Assembly (NCBI RefSeq): GCF_001746295.1
Contig: NZ_MJAH01000001.1
Coordinates: 1 to 57,190 of the forward strand
Source of the DNA: Streptomyces sp. LUP47B
GTDB lineage: Bacteria; Actinomycetota; Actinomycetes; Streptomycetales; Streptomycetaceae
DNA: 57,190 nucleotides
Direction of reading: 5' to 3'
The notes below the pieces were generated by a model. That model was not told the DNA's origin. It ran no database searches and saw nothing but the letters and a program-made list of their open reading frames with translations. Both the position numbers and the translations under genes were made by a program. Shown here piece after piece: positions 16,801 to 24,817 of this stretch (position 1 is the first letter of the stretch; every line of letters begins with the position of its first letter).

Positions 16801-17393
16801 CCTTCCTCGTACGGGCTGTTATGCGGGCACCCACCGTGGAATCGAGCGGCTGTTGCCCGTCCGCCACGACCAGCCGCGCTGCCAGGTCGCCACCATGAAC
16901 GTCAACCACGGACTCGATGAGCTCGGAGAAGGCCGCCGCCGTCTGTCGGCCACGGCGCCAGGCCAGCACGATCAGCGTCGGCGCGATCACGGCCGCGGGC
17001 CACCACCAGAAGCCCAACAGCAGGTAGAGCACGCCCCACCCGGCCAGTCCACCGGCTGCGTCAAACGCAGCCCGAGCTGTCGCGCACTCCGCGCGGGTCT
17101 CATCGGGCAGCACGAGCCACAGGCGGGTCCAGCCGAAGGAGAGATCGACGCGGTACTCGGCCCAGACCCGCGCCTCGACTCCGGCGAAGCGGTCGCCGAT
17201 CCAGGTCGGGCGGCGGGGGCGGGCCAACGCGATCCGGTTACGCTCCGCGGCCAGTTCACCAAGGGTGCGCCTCCCCTGGTCATCTGGGCTGTGCGTACCA
17301 GCGTCAAGGGCCAACAGCTGTGTGGCGTAACCCTGTTGAAGGGTGTCCCATCGGGTGCGGCGCCGCTGCACCAGCCAGCTGTCCGCGCCCCCC
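16793..17393 (-). pseudogene. 3' part of IS-split membrane-protein gene
   Basis: This encodes the C-terminal two-thirds of a protein whose first third is at 18876-19182. Reading starts inside the G-run next to the IS (GADSWLVQRRRTRW...) and has an in-frame GTG at 17371, so a 192-aa fragment could still be made and could keep the coupled CHAT gene translated. Visible: a soluble helical part (QQGYATQLLALDAGTHSPDD), a hydrophobic pair (LAGWGVLYLLLGFWWWPAAVIAPTLIVLAW) and a C-terminal cytoplasmic tail. Stop and CHAT start overlap by 8 bases. Confidence 0.8.
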
Positions 17394-17655
17394 GTTATGT
17401 TTTCCGCGGTCCTGCAAGAGGGCCGCTGGCCTCCGGGCCCGGCATGACTGTTGCCCCCTGTCGAACGGATGACCTGGGGGGTGGTGTCACCGGGCCCGAG
17501 AGGCGCCGTTGGAGACGCTGATGAGAGGTCCGACTACCGCCTGGCCCGGCGCAATGCCCGGCCGCTTGCGGGCGGCAGGTCTGCATAACGTGGATGCGCG
17601 CATACGACGCCAACGCCCTGGCCAGCACCGCACGAACTCCGTTCGGGAGGATGGA
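17394..17655 (+). ncRNA. Candidate IS110 bridge RNA region
   Basis: The long non-coding left end contains several hairpins (for example around 17534-17580) and a G6 stretch in CTGGGGGGTGG at 17475-17485 that could pair with the C-rich target. IS110-group elements are known to express a structured guide RNA from this position. I could not fold it or define loops, so the call rests on position. Confidence 0.35.
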
Positions 17656-18858
17656 TTGGACGACATCGACGACGTGGGCGTCTTCCTCGGCCTGGACGTC
17701 GGCAAGAGCGCCCATCACGGGCACGGCCTCACCCCGGCCGGCAAGAAGGTCTTCGACAAGCAGCTGCCCAACAGCGAGCCGAAGCTGCGGGCCGTCTTCG
17801 ACAAGCTGGCCGCGAAGTTCGGCACCGTGCTGGTGATCGTGGACCAGCCCGCCTCCATCGGAGCCCTCCCCCTGACCGTCGCCCGGGACGCCGGCTGCAA
17901 GGTCGCCTACCTGCCCGGCTTGTCCATGCGGCGAATCGCCGACCTCTACCCGGGCGAGGCGAAGACCGACGCGAAGGACGCGGCCGTGATCGCGGATGCC
18001 GCACGGACGATGCCGCACACCCTGCGCTCGCTGGAACTGACCGACGAGATCACCGCCGAGCTGACCGTGCTGGTGGGCTTCGACCAGGACCTGGCGGCCG
18101 AGGCGACCCGCACCTCCAACCGGATACGCGGCCTGCTCACCCAGTTCCACCCCAGCCTGGAGCGTGTCCTTGGCCCCCGCCTGGACCACCCCGCGGTGAC
18201 CTGGCTGCTGGAACGCTACGGCTCCCCGGCCAGCTTGCGAAAGGCCGGACGTCGCAGGCTGGTTGAGGTGATCCGGCCCAAGGCTCCGCGCATGGCCCAG
18301 CGGCTGATCGACGAGGTCTTCGACGCCCTCGACGAGCAGACCGTCGTGGTCCCGGGCACCGGCACCCTCGACATCGTGATCCCGTCCCTGGCCCGCTCGC
18401 TCACGGCCGTCCACGAACAGCGACGAGCCCTGGAAACGCAGATCGGACAGCTGCTGGAGGCCCACCCTCTTTCCAAGGTCCTGACGTCGCTGCCCGGCGT
18501 CGGCGTCAGGACCGCCGCCGCTTTGCTGGTCACCGTCGGCGACGGCACCAGCTTCCCCACCGCCGCCCACCTGGCCTCCTACGCCGGCCTGGCCCCGACG
18601 ACCAAGTCGTCGGGGACCTCGATCCACGGCGAGCACGCGCCCAGAGGCGGCAACCGGCAGCTCAAGCGGGCGATGTTCCTGTCCGCATTCGCTGCACTGC
18701 ACGATCCTGCCTCCCGCAGCTACTACGACCGATGCCGGGCCCGCGGAAAGACCCACACCCAGGCACTTCTCCGCCTGGCCCGTCAGCGGATCAACGTGCT
18801 GTTCGCAATGCTCCGCGACGGCGCCTTCTACGAACCCCGAGCCCCACGCCTCGCTTGA
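17656..18858 (+). CDS. IS110-family transposase (DEDD recombinase)
   Basis: A 400-residue transposase. N-terminal DEDD_Tnp_IS110 domain: FLGLDVGKSAHHG (first Asp), VIVDQPAS, then KTDAKDAAVIADAAR. A coiled linker follows, then the Transposase_20 domain LTSLPGVGVRTAAALLVTVGD and FPTAAHLASYAGLAPTTKSSG with the conserved Ser region. The frame is open from 17509, but TTG 17656 is chosen because GGGAGG lies 5 bases upstream and the family begins there. It appears intact, so the element may be active. Confidence 0.93.
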   Translation: MDDIDDVGVFLGLDVGKSAHHGHGLTPAGKKVFDKQLPNSEPKLRAVFDKLAAKFGTVLVIVDQPASIGALPLTVARDAGCKVAYLPGLSMRRIADLYPGEAKTDAKDAAVIADAARTMPHTLRSLELTDEITAELTVLVGFDQDLAAEATRTSNRIRGLLTQFHPSLERVLGPRLDHPAVTWLLERYGSPASLRKAGRRRLVEVIRPKAPRMAQRLIDEVFDALDEQTVVVPGTGTLDIVIPSLARSLTAVHEQRRALETQIGQLLEAHPLSKVLTSLPGVGVRTAAALLVTVGDGTSFPTAAHLASYAGLAPTTKSSGTSIHGEHAPRGGNRQLKRAMFLSAFAALHDPASRSYYDRCRARGKTHTQALLRLARQRINVLFAMLRDGAFYEPRAPRLA

Positions 18859-18875
18859 CGAAAGACATAGAGGCA

Positions 18876-19182
18876 CCCCCCCCCAACCGCCCAGCCACAG
18901 CCATTGCACCGCCGCGCCGAGCGAGCGGGCCGCGTAGACCGCCACAGCCGAGGTCGCGACCACTCCGGCGAGCAGCAGGACTGTGCCGGCGGAACCCGAC
19001 TTCTGCGCGGACTGCCCCAGGCTGTCCAGGCTCGCCCTGACGCGCGCGCCGTCCAGTGCGTGCCGGTGCCCTGCCGCATGCCCGATCACCAGTGCCGCTG
19101 TGTATAGCAGGCCCGGCAGGACCAGCATCGTCAGCCATGTGTCGGCGAACCTCTTCGCCAGCGTGGACAGCACAGCGTCCAC
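18876..19182 (-). pseudogene. 5' part of IS-split membrane-protein gene
   Basis: The GTG start at 19182 gives MDAVLSTLAKRFADTWLTMLVLPGLLYTAALVIGHAAGH, an N-terminal membrane segment, then ARVRASLDSLGQSAQKSG, a second hydrophobic span (AGTVLLLAGVVATSAVAVYAARS) and WLWLGGWGG, where the IS sits. With 16793-17393 it makes a protein of about 300 residues. Four bases separate it from the upstream stop, so the original order was 131-aa gene, membrane protein, CHAT protease. The IS should be polar on CHAT unless a promoter within it or the fragment compensates. Confidence 0.85.
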
Positions 19183-19185
19183 GGA

Positions 19186-19581
19186 CTACACCGGCCGGGG
19201 TTCGAGTGGGCCCCGCTCCCCGAGGGAGCACACCGGTACGGGATCGCCGGGAGCCCGCACCTCGCGCCGCGCGCAACTGCCCCCGGGGCAAGCGTAGATA
19301 CGGCCCGCATGTGCATGTCCCGCCGCTCCGGACACCGGGATGGGCACCACCCGGGAGGCCACCACGCGGGCGTCGACGCCGAGCCTGCGTGCGAGTGCGG
19401 TCAGCCGGTCCCGTACCGCCGCGTCGAACGCGGAGCCGGCGATGGCTTCGAGTTCCGCGACGGTGTCCGGCCCGTCGCGCAGAGCCAGTTCACGCAGTGA
19501 GAGGTAACGCCGACAAAGCCAGGCACGGTATACGAGCTCTTCCTCCCCCATGCCGTCATAGATTACCCGGACACCTTCCAT
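19186..19581 (-). CDS. CHAT-operon protein with Cys-rich tail, 131 aa
   Basis: A 131-residue protein. Residues 1-85 are helical and charged (EELVYRAWLCRRYLSLRELALRD, AELEAIAGSAFDAAVRDRLTALARRLG). The tail has CPGGSCARREVRAPGDPVPVC, a Cys-X4-Cys plus distant Cys pattern that may bind zinc. I recall similar tails in small partner proteins of actinobacterial multi-gene conflict operons but cannot name the family. It is first in the CHAT operon and ends 3 bases before the membrane-protein start. Confidence 0.7.
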   Translation of the reverse strand: MEGVRVIYDGMGEEELVYRAWLCRRYLSLRELALRDGPDTVAELEAIAGSAFDAAVRDRLTALARRLGVDARVVASRVVPIPVSGAAGHAHAGRIYACPGGSCARREVRAPGDPVPVCSLGERGPLEPRPV

Positions 19582-19890
19582 GCATCACTCGAACCACCTT
19601 TTCCCAGGAACAGTGGGGATGCCTGAGCCGGGTTGACCGCTTGCCGTCGGCAACGCGAGTGGGAACGCCACCCCGCTTCCGGGGCCCGGCCGTCGCGGTG
19701 AGCACTAAACGCGATCTCCAGTCCGCCGAGGGGTGGTGCTGTACGGCGCGCGAGTGGGCTGGTCCGTCCGGGAGAACCGCATCGGCTCCTGCGCCGGCTG
19801 CAGGTGACATCCCGGCCCTGCGGATCGCCGATGGGGCCGGGGCCACCGAAGGGCCGCCCGCCCGCACGAGCCAAGGCAGAACACCTGCCG
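19582..19890. other. Non-coding stretch upstream of the CHAT operon
   Basis: No ORF here has convincing coding character. It should contain the CHAT-operon promoter reading leftward, but I cannot place it confidently. Confidence 0.35.
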
Positions 19891-20291
19891 GTCAACGGAT
19901 CGCCCCACTGGCCGTGGCCGCCACGACCTGGGCACTCGACTCCCAGCGGTGCGCAGAAGCGGCCCTACACCGAGTCGCTCGTGTGCTCGCGGTTCGTCCT
20001 GCTCGATGAGTGCCCCGGAAACTCCGAGTCGTGGTTCCTAGCTCGTCTGCTCGCCAGGGGTGTACGCGGGGTCGTCTCCTTCGCGGACCCTGTCCGCGCC
20101 GGACAGCCGCCGGAAGTCTGGTCATGCCCGGCCACGTCGGCACCGTCTACGCGGCCACGAACGCGGTCTTCGCCGGCCGCTACGTGTTCCGGCTCGGCAG
20201 AAGCCGGCGCGAGCGAGAGCAGATCAAGCTCGGCCTTCCTGCTCGAAGGCCGTATCCCAAACGTCCCGACACCGAACCGACGGCGACCTGA
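19891..20291 (+). pseudogene. Mom-like DNA-modification gene, frameshifted
   Basis: Frame 1 reads PYTESLVCSRFVLLDECPGNSESWFLARLLARGVRGVVSFADPVRA, up to about 20105. The match continues in frame 3 as SLVMPGHVGTVYAATNAVFAGR (20115-20190). I recognise this series (CSRFVLLDEVPGN, GVVSFSDPVPR, MPGHVGTVYQASNAVYTG) from the Mom-like / GNAT-fold proteins of actinobacterial phages and plasmids, related to the Mu adenine carbamoylmethylation factor. The N-terminus is missing or scrambled and the C-terminus is unlike the family, so the gene is dead. Confidence 0.6.
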
Positions 20292-20524
20292 GGGTCGCAC
20301 CGCCCCTACTCGAGGGGACCCTGCCCGTCGGCAGGGCCCCAGGCTCACCGACCTGCACTACTTGCCCCCCGAGGAGACGTGTTGGCTCGTTCTACCGCAC
20401 CACCCGTCCAGTTCACCTCTCCTGACCTCGTACGATCAGCTCGGATCGCAGGTGTCCGGCGGGGCGGGCAGCACCCACACCCGTGTTCCACGCTCCCAGA
20501 GAGAGAAGATCTCGGATCCACCGC
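20292..20524. other. Intergenic stretch before box 6
   Basis: Contains a GC hairpin (CCCTGCCCGTCGGCAGGGC, about 20319-20337). No gene is supported. Confidence 0.35.
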
Positions 20525-20621
20525 TTGCCAACTACAGCAATCTGTATCTAGTATCGAAATATCGGCGCCGGTGCAGTGCGCATCGGCCCACCGAGATCGC
20601 ACCCGAAAGGAGGTCACCATC
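20525..20621 (+). promoter_or_regulatory. TATCTAGTATCGAA box 6
   Basis: TTGCCA (20525-20530) lies 18 bases before TAGTAT (20549-20554); the box is at 20545-20558. The leader has a GGCGCCGG start and an optimal AAAGGAGGT ribosome binding site (20606-20614) before ATG 20622. It is 13 kb from the other five copies. Confidence 0.75.
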
Positions 20622-21626
20622 ATGCAGGCCGACAGCACCCGCCAGATACATACACCCACCGCTGCCGGCGCCGGCGACCTCCCCGCCCTCCGCGCATCCA
20701 GCTCGCGCGGCCCTTCGTCCCTCACCACGCCTTCCTGGAGGAAGACGATGACCGGCACCGACGAGAACGAACTCCTGGACTCCAAGCAGATCCACGACGA
20801 GTTCGGCCTCAGCCCCTCGCGCCTGAGCGAGCTGTACCGGGACCGCACCACCACCGGATGCCCGGAGCCGGACGCGATCGAGGGCCGGCGCCGCCGGTGG
20901 AAGCGCGGCACCATCGGCCCCTTCCTGACGGCCTACCGCGCCGCAAAGGCGTCACAGTCCGCCGTCCGCCACAGCCTGCTCACCGGCCCCCGTGACCGGT
21001 TGATGTCGACGTCAGAGGTGGCCAAGGTGCTCGGCCACAAGCGGACCGTGACCCTGCTCGGCTGGCTGCAGGACCGACCCGGGTATTTCCCCGAGCCCGA
21101 CGTCGCGGAGACCACCGACGGCGGCCGTCTTCGCCGCTCCTGGTACCTGGGCACCGTCGCCGACTGGATCGAACAGCGCCCCGGTCCGGGCAACACCCAG
21201 AGCAAGACCCGCACGCAGACGGCCGCTCCGACCGAGGACGGAGACCCGGAAGAGTTGCTCGACACCAAGCAGGCCGCGCCGATGCTCGGCTACAGCAGCC
21301 ACTTGGAGCTCAACCGGGCCATCGCCCGCGGCGTCCTGCCCGAACTCGCCAGGCCGGACGAGGTCCTCCGCAGCGACAGGGGTTTGACCAGCAACCGCTA
21401 CAAGCGCCGGCGGGTCGTCGCTCTCTCACGTGCTCGCCAGCAGATCCCCAGCAGTTCCGAGCTCGCCGAGCGCCGCATGGAGGCCGCCATGCATGCCCTG
21501 CGCGCGGCCGTCGACCCCGGCGCGGTCAGCGTCGAGGCTCTGGCCGAGTCCCATCCCGGCCACGGCAGCACCATCGCGTGGAAGAAGACGATCGATGAGG
21601 CCCGCCGCACCATGCAGGCGGACTGA
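20622..21626 (+). CDS. Triple helix-turn-helix DNA-binding protein
   Basis: A 334-residue protein. After a 40-residue Ala/Ser/Thr-rich lead it carries three MerR/excisionase-like HTH units: LLDSKQIHDEFGLSPSRLSELYRDR (about 46-105), LMSTSEVAKVLGHKRTVTLLGWLQDR...FPEPDV (about 127-190) and LLDTKQAAPMLGYSSHLELNRAIARGVL (about 212-265). The end (SSSELAERRMEAAMHAL...) is a helical domain. Start ATG 20622 has AAAGGAGGT; an internal ATG at 20748 with GAGGAAG could give a shorter form. No recombinase is adjacent, so a regulator is more likely than an excisionase. It is the only DNA-binding regulator-type protein in the box regulon apart from ParB-like, hence a candidate for its own box. Confidence 0.75.
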   Translation: MQADSTRQIHTPTAAGAGDLPALRASSSRGPSSLTTPSWRKTMTGTDENELLDSKQIHDEFGLSPSRLSELYRDRTTTGCPEPDAIEGRRRRWKRGTIGPFLTAYRAAKASQSAVRHSLLTGPRDRLMSTSEVAKVLGHKRTVTLLGWLQDRPGYFPEPDVAETTDGGRLRRSWYLGTVADWIEQRPGPGNTQSKTRTQTAAPTEDGDPEELLDTKQAAPMLGYSSHLELNRAIARGVLPELARPDEVLRSDRGLTSNRYKRRRVVALSRARQQIPSSSELAERRMEAAMHALRAAVDPGAVSVEALAESHPGHGSTIAWKKTIDEARRTMQAD

Positions 21627-21801
21627 CACAAGAGCGCAGGTGGCGCCAGTCGGCCGCTATCCTGACGGTGTACGGCACCCGGCTGTGGGTTTCCTTCGTG
21701 TGACCCCGGCGGGCCGGGTGTGTCGGCCGATGGCCGGGGGAGGCTGTCAACCTCCCACCGGGATCCTCGGGTCCCGGGCCGGCCATCGCTCTCTTCGGCC
21801 G

Positions 21802-21999
21802 TCAGCCCTTGCCCGGCAGCTTCGTGGCGGGCGCCGTCGACCCATCACCCGGGCCGCAGCCCGACAGCTTCCCTCCGCGCCGTGATGCCGCCACCGGCCT
21901 CACCGCTTGCAGTCGACCGTCACTGCAGAAGGTCAGTTCCCTCTTCACCTTCCAGAGGAGACCGACGGTGCCGGCGAACTCGTGCATGAGGACGGTCAT
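21802..21999 (-). CDS. Hypothetical protein, 65 aa
   Basis: The minus strand reads MTVLMHEFAGTVGLLWKVKRELTFCSDGRLQAVRPVAASRR with strong G/C in third codon positions, while the opposite strand does not. GGAACTGG lies upstream of the ATG as a weak ribosome binding site. The frame stays open upstream, so the start is uncertain. No family recognised. Confidence 0.45.
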   Translation of the reverse strand: MTVLMHEFAGTVGLLWKVKRELTFCSDGRLQAVRPVAASRRGGKLSGCGPGDGSTAPATKLPGKG

Positions 22000-22049
22000 T
22001 ACGTCGCCAGTTCCGAGGTAGAAGCGTCCCCTCACAGCAGCGTCCGGGC

Positions 22050-22220
22050 CGTGGTCGGGCCGATCACAGGACGAGCACGGCCTTTGTGTCCCCATCGTGA
22101 CTGTGGTTGGTCGTCGTGGTCGGTGGTCTGGTCGGGGGCGGCGGGTTTCCTCAAGGTCATCAAACAGCCCGATCTGACCGGGGAGTTGGACCATGTCTCC
22201 CGCCAAGAAGGGACGCCAGT
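22050..22220 (+). promoter_or_regulatory. Control region A, homologous to that of the transfer operon
   Basis: From TTTGTGTCCCC (22083-22093) to the ATG at 22193 this aligns over about 120 bases with 30233-30346. It contains repeated GTGGTCGG units (22051, 22117, 22124 and nearby) and an imperfect stem GGGCCGTG...CACGGCC just upstream. A 12-codon leader ORF (22193-22231, MSPAKKGRQCDR) overlaps the next GTG start, suggesting coupled translation. Confidence 0.6.
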
Positions 22221-23120
22221 GTGACCGCTGACGAGACCGCTGCGTCGTACATTCCCGGGCCCGCCGAGCCGCTGCCCCATCAGCTTCTGTCCGCGCTCGC
22301 CCAGCACCGGATGGCCACCACCAGCCAACTTCACGATCTGCTTCGGCCGAACGTCGCACGCCAGACCGTCTCGACCCCATTGAACAAGCTGCGGCAGCAG
22401 GGTCTCGTCGACTACACGGTGCTGCCCCAGTCCAACCGCACCCGCGCCTGGTACCTCACGGGCGAAGGCGCTCGCGTGACGCGGGACTTCCCAGCGCTGC
22501 GGAGCCGGCCTCCATATCCGATCACCTCCGCAACGGCCGCCTCGCTCAGGACGGCGCACACGCTGACCGTCGTACGAACCCACCTGGCGTTTGCGGCAGA
22601 CGCCCGCCGCCTCGGACACGAGCACGGCCCGTGGGACTGGACTCCTGAGGTGGCCCACCCCATCGGTGACGGCGAGCGGCTCGTTGCCGACGCAGTCATG
22701 CACTACAGCAGCATCGACGGCGAACAGCGTCGGAGCCTGCGCGCTTTCGTGGAGGTCGACCGCACCACGATGAGCAGCGAGCGCCTGGCCGTGAAGCTGA
22801 TCGAGTACTCGAGATGCTTCCACTACGAAGCCCAGCCCGTCGGTCGCCGCAGGCCCGTATCGACCGGCCCGGCGTGGCTGCGCTGGTACCCGCTTTTCCC
22901 GCGCGTGCTCTTTGTCCTCACCGGCGCCTCTCCAGCCCGGCTGCGTAACCGAATCAGCGATCTGCAGGCCATGGTTGCGCAGCACCCGCTTGTGGCAGCA
23001 CTCGCCCGCGAGGTTCCGCTCGGAGCTACCGCGCTGGAAGACATCGAGGAGAAGGGGGCCAGTGGGCCGGTGTGGGTACCTCTGGCTGGGGGTGAACCTC
23101 GCCCTTGGACCTCCTTGTGA
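22221..23120 (+). CDS. Replication-relaxation (Replic_Relax) family protein
   Basis: A 299-residue member of the actinobacterial plasmid Replic_Relax family. A winged-helix N-terminus (HQLLSALAQHRMATTSQLHDLL...TVSTPLNKLRQQGLVDYTVLP..RTRAWYLTGEGARV) precedes the characteristic HTLTVVRTHLAFAADARRLG, DAVMHYSS, RAFVEVDRTTMSSERLAVKLIEYSRCFHYE and FPRVLFVLTGAS segments (about 110-250). The family is tied to plasmid replication/transfer; mechanism is not settled. The GTG start overlaps the leader peptide. Confidence 0.88.
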   Translation: MTADETAASYIPGPAEPLPHQLLSALAQHRMATTSQLHDLLRPNVARQTVSTPLNKLRQQGLVDYTVLPQSNRTRAWYLTGEGARVTRDFPALRSRPPYPITSATAASLRTAHTLTVVRTHLAFAADARRLGHEHGPWDWTPEVAHPIGDGERLVADAVMHYSSIDGEQRRSLRAFVEVDRTTMSSERLAVKLIEYSRCFHYEAQPVGRRRPVSTGPAWLRWYPLFPRVLFVLTGASPARLRNRISDLQAMVAQHPLVAALAREVPLGATALEDIEEKGASGPVWVPLAGGEPRPWTSL

Positions 23121-23240
23121 TGACTCCGCCCACGCCTTGATCGTCCGTCGGCTTCATTCATCTCGCTGAGCTTGACGCCTGCCCGCCGCGACCGTGCGCC
23201 GGGCAGAAGTGGCTGCCGTCCTGCACGGACCCGGGTGCGC

Positions 23241-23927
23241 TCAGCGCGGTAGACGGCGGGCTCGGCGCCAGGCGCTTCGCCAATGGCGCCAGAGGTCCGC
23301 GCCGTTGACACCGATGGCCAGCGCCACGACGGCGATCGAGCCCAGCCCGAAGACCCAGGAGAGGGAGAACCCGGCGAGGATCGCCATCCCCGCAAAGCTC
23401 ACCCCGCTGTACAGGGCGACCAACCGCTCGGCCAGTTCTCTGTACCGGCTGTGCCCCTCGATCAGCAGCTCGCTCCCGAAGTTCAGTACGAACCAGCCGC
23501 CGATCAGGATCAGTGTGAGATAGATGAGTGTTCACCACGGCCATGGTTCGTACAGTTCTTCCCACCGATGGTGCTCGCTCTCCTGCCAAGCCCACACCTC
23601 GCCCTGCAAGTCGGCGACGACCACTGTCGAGCTGTCCCGCTCGCTCCAGTGCGGCGAGATCTCGAACGCCGGCCTAGAGGCGCCGTCGAGATACACGTCC
23701 AGCATGTCCCCGCCGAACGTCTGCTTCAGCCTGACTGTTTTGGTGATGGCGGCGGTTCGCACCGGCAGGCACTGCTCGACACCACGCTCGGCGATACACG
23801 CCGACGCGACCCGTTGCTGGTGCTCGCGGTGGTACGCCGGCCCGATGCGCCAGGCGCCCAGACCCACGAGAACCAACCCGAACACGATGTTGGCGACACA
23901 CCATGAACTGCCGTATCGCCAGCGCAT
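23241..23927 (-). pseudogene. Membrane protein gene with internal TGA
   Basis: ATG 23927 opens MRWRYGSSWCVANIVFGLVLVGLGAW (membrane segment), then a soluble domain with two Cys (VASACIAERGVEQCLPV) ending WEELYEPWPW and TGA at 23532-23534. The same frame runs on as TLIYLTLILIGGWFVLNFGSELL...GMAILAGFSLSWVFGLGSIAVVALAIGVNGADL to 23241 with no start codon available. TM-soluble-TM is the usual plan of such actinobacterial proteins, so TGA probably replaced a TGG Trp codon. A Cys-rich CHLYGPAFRCSTCG precedes the ATG and might belong to it. Confidence 0.65.
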
Positions 23928-23974
23928 TCCGCAAGTAGAACAGCGAAAGGCGGGCCCGTACAGGTGGCACCGGA

Positions 23975-24291
23975 TCCGCTGTTCTCGTACTCCAGCTGGC
24001 CCAGTGAGTTGAAGGGGTTGCCGGAGGGCTCGCGGCCCACTTACTCCCACAGTTCGTCGCCCTCGCGGGCCAGGTCGAGGGCGAGGGTGAAGACCTTGGT
24101 GAGGGACTGCGTGGAGAACGGCTCGCGCCAGTCCCCCACGCCATGCACCGTGCCGTCCAGTTCCGCGACGGCCATGCCGAAGCGGCGCGGGTCACAGGCC
24201 TCGAGTGCCGGGATGTAGTCGGTGGATCGGCCGTGCCCCAGAGCGCCAGCGATATCTGACCGACCGCGGCAAGCGCGGTTCGAAGATCCAT
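23975..24291 (-). pseudogene. Glutaminase (GlsA) N-terminal fragment
   Basis: Pieces of a serine-dependent glutaminase: MDLRTALAAVGQ (frame 1), then DIAGALGHG..DYIPALEACDPRRFGMAVAELDGTVHGVGDWREPFSTQSLTKVFTLALDLAREGDELWE (frame 2, containing the catalytic Ser-x-x-Lys as STQSLTK), a TAA at 24041-24043, and in the same frame VGREPSGNPFNSLGQLEYENS, where the match stops. So there is one frameshift, one stop and loss of about 200 C-terminal residues. It looks like a relic of a chromosomal gene captured and decayed. Confidence 0.85.
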
Positions 24292-24294
24292 CGG

Positions 24295-24705
24295 TCATGT
24301 TCCGCGTCGCAGCAGGGCGATGACCCGACTCAGCCATCCCCTGCGCGGCTTGTTGTCCCTCTCGATCAAGAACCGCGCTGTCGGGAGCGGGGCACGTGTG
24401 GGCTGACCTACCTGGTGGCGGCGCCAGTAACCAGCCACCCGCCGCTCCAGATCGCCCAGGTCCACGCTGCCGGTCCTGGCCAGAACGACCGATCCCTCCG
24501 GCCCTTCGGGGGCAGTCAGCGCCAACACGCCACCGTCCGGTGAGTACGCCGCTGTGTACTCACCCTCATCGACGTCCATCGCCTCAATCCAGTTCGTAGC
24601 GTGGACGAAGGATTCGAAGACAAGCAGGTCCTCGCCACGATCGAAGATGAGCACGATGTCGGGAGGAGGTTCCATACGGACCACGGTGACAGACCCGTTC
24701 GTCAT
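24295..24705 (-). CDS. Hypothetical protein, 136 aa
   Basis: A 136-residue soluble protein: an N-terminal mixed domain (PPDIVLIFDRGEDLLVFESFVHATNWIEAMDVDEGEYTAAYSPDGGVLALTAPEG) like small Streptomyces proteins encoded beside toxins, then a basic C-terminus with FLIERDNKPRRGWLSRVIALLRRG. No toxin is evident nearby. It stands just before the glutaminase relic. Function unknown. Confidence 0.65.
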   Translation of the reverse strand: MTNGSVTVVRMEPPPDIVLIFDRGEDLLVFESFVHATNWIEAMDVDEGEYTAAYSPDGGVLALTAPEGPEGSVVLARTGSVDLGDLERRVAGYWRRHQVGQPTRAPLPTARFLIERDNKPRRGWLSRVIALLRRGT

Positions 24706-24817
24706 GCGACCACCAAAATAGACGGTGCCTAATCCTCCAAAGGCTGCGGAGCGAGCTCACGTCTCGTGTGGGCGCTTCGCAGTGCGTTCGCGGTCGTCGC
24801 CGCAGGGGACGGTGGTC

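Larger units (their letters stand above)
17394..18880 (+). mobile_element. IS110-family insertion sequence
   Basis: About 1.49 kb between C-runs (C6 at 17388-17393, C9 at 18876-18884), so the exact ends are ambiguous by a few bases. There are no inverted repeats or clear target duplication, as expected for IS110. The left end before the transposase is about 260 bases and the right end about 20, the layout of the IS110 subgroup that encodes its bridge RNA in the left end. Joining the two flanks with seven G on the minus strand gives WLWLGGWGGADSWLVQRRR, an unbroken frame, proving the site of insertion. Confidence 0.9.

Noticed and set aside
17395..19182. 595-residue minus-strand frame through the IS
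   Set aside because: Only its first 100 residues are a real gene part; the rest is antisense to the transposase.
20622..21626. Excisionase of an integrative element
   Set aside because: There is no integrase in the window and three HTH units are too many for a typical Xis; regulator is more likely.
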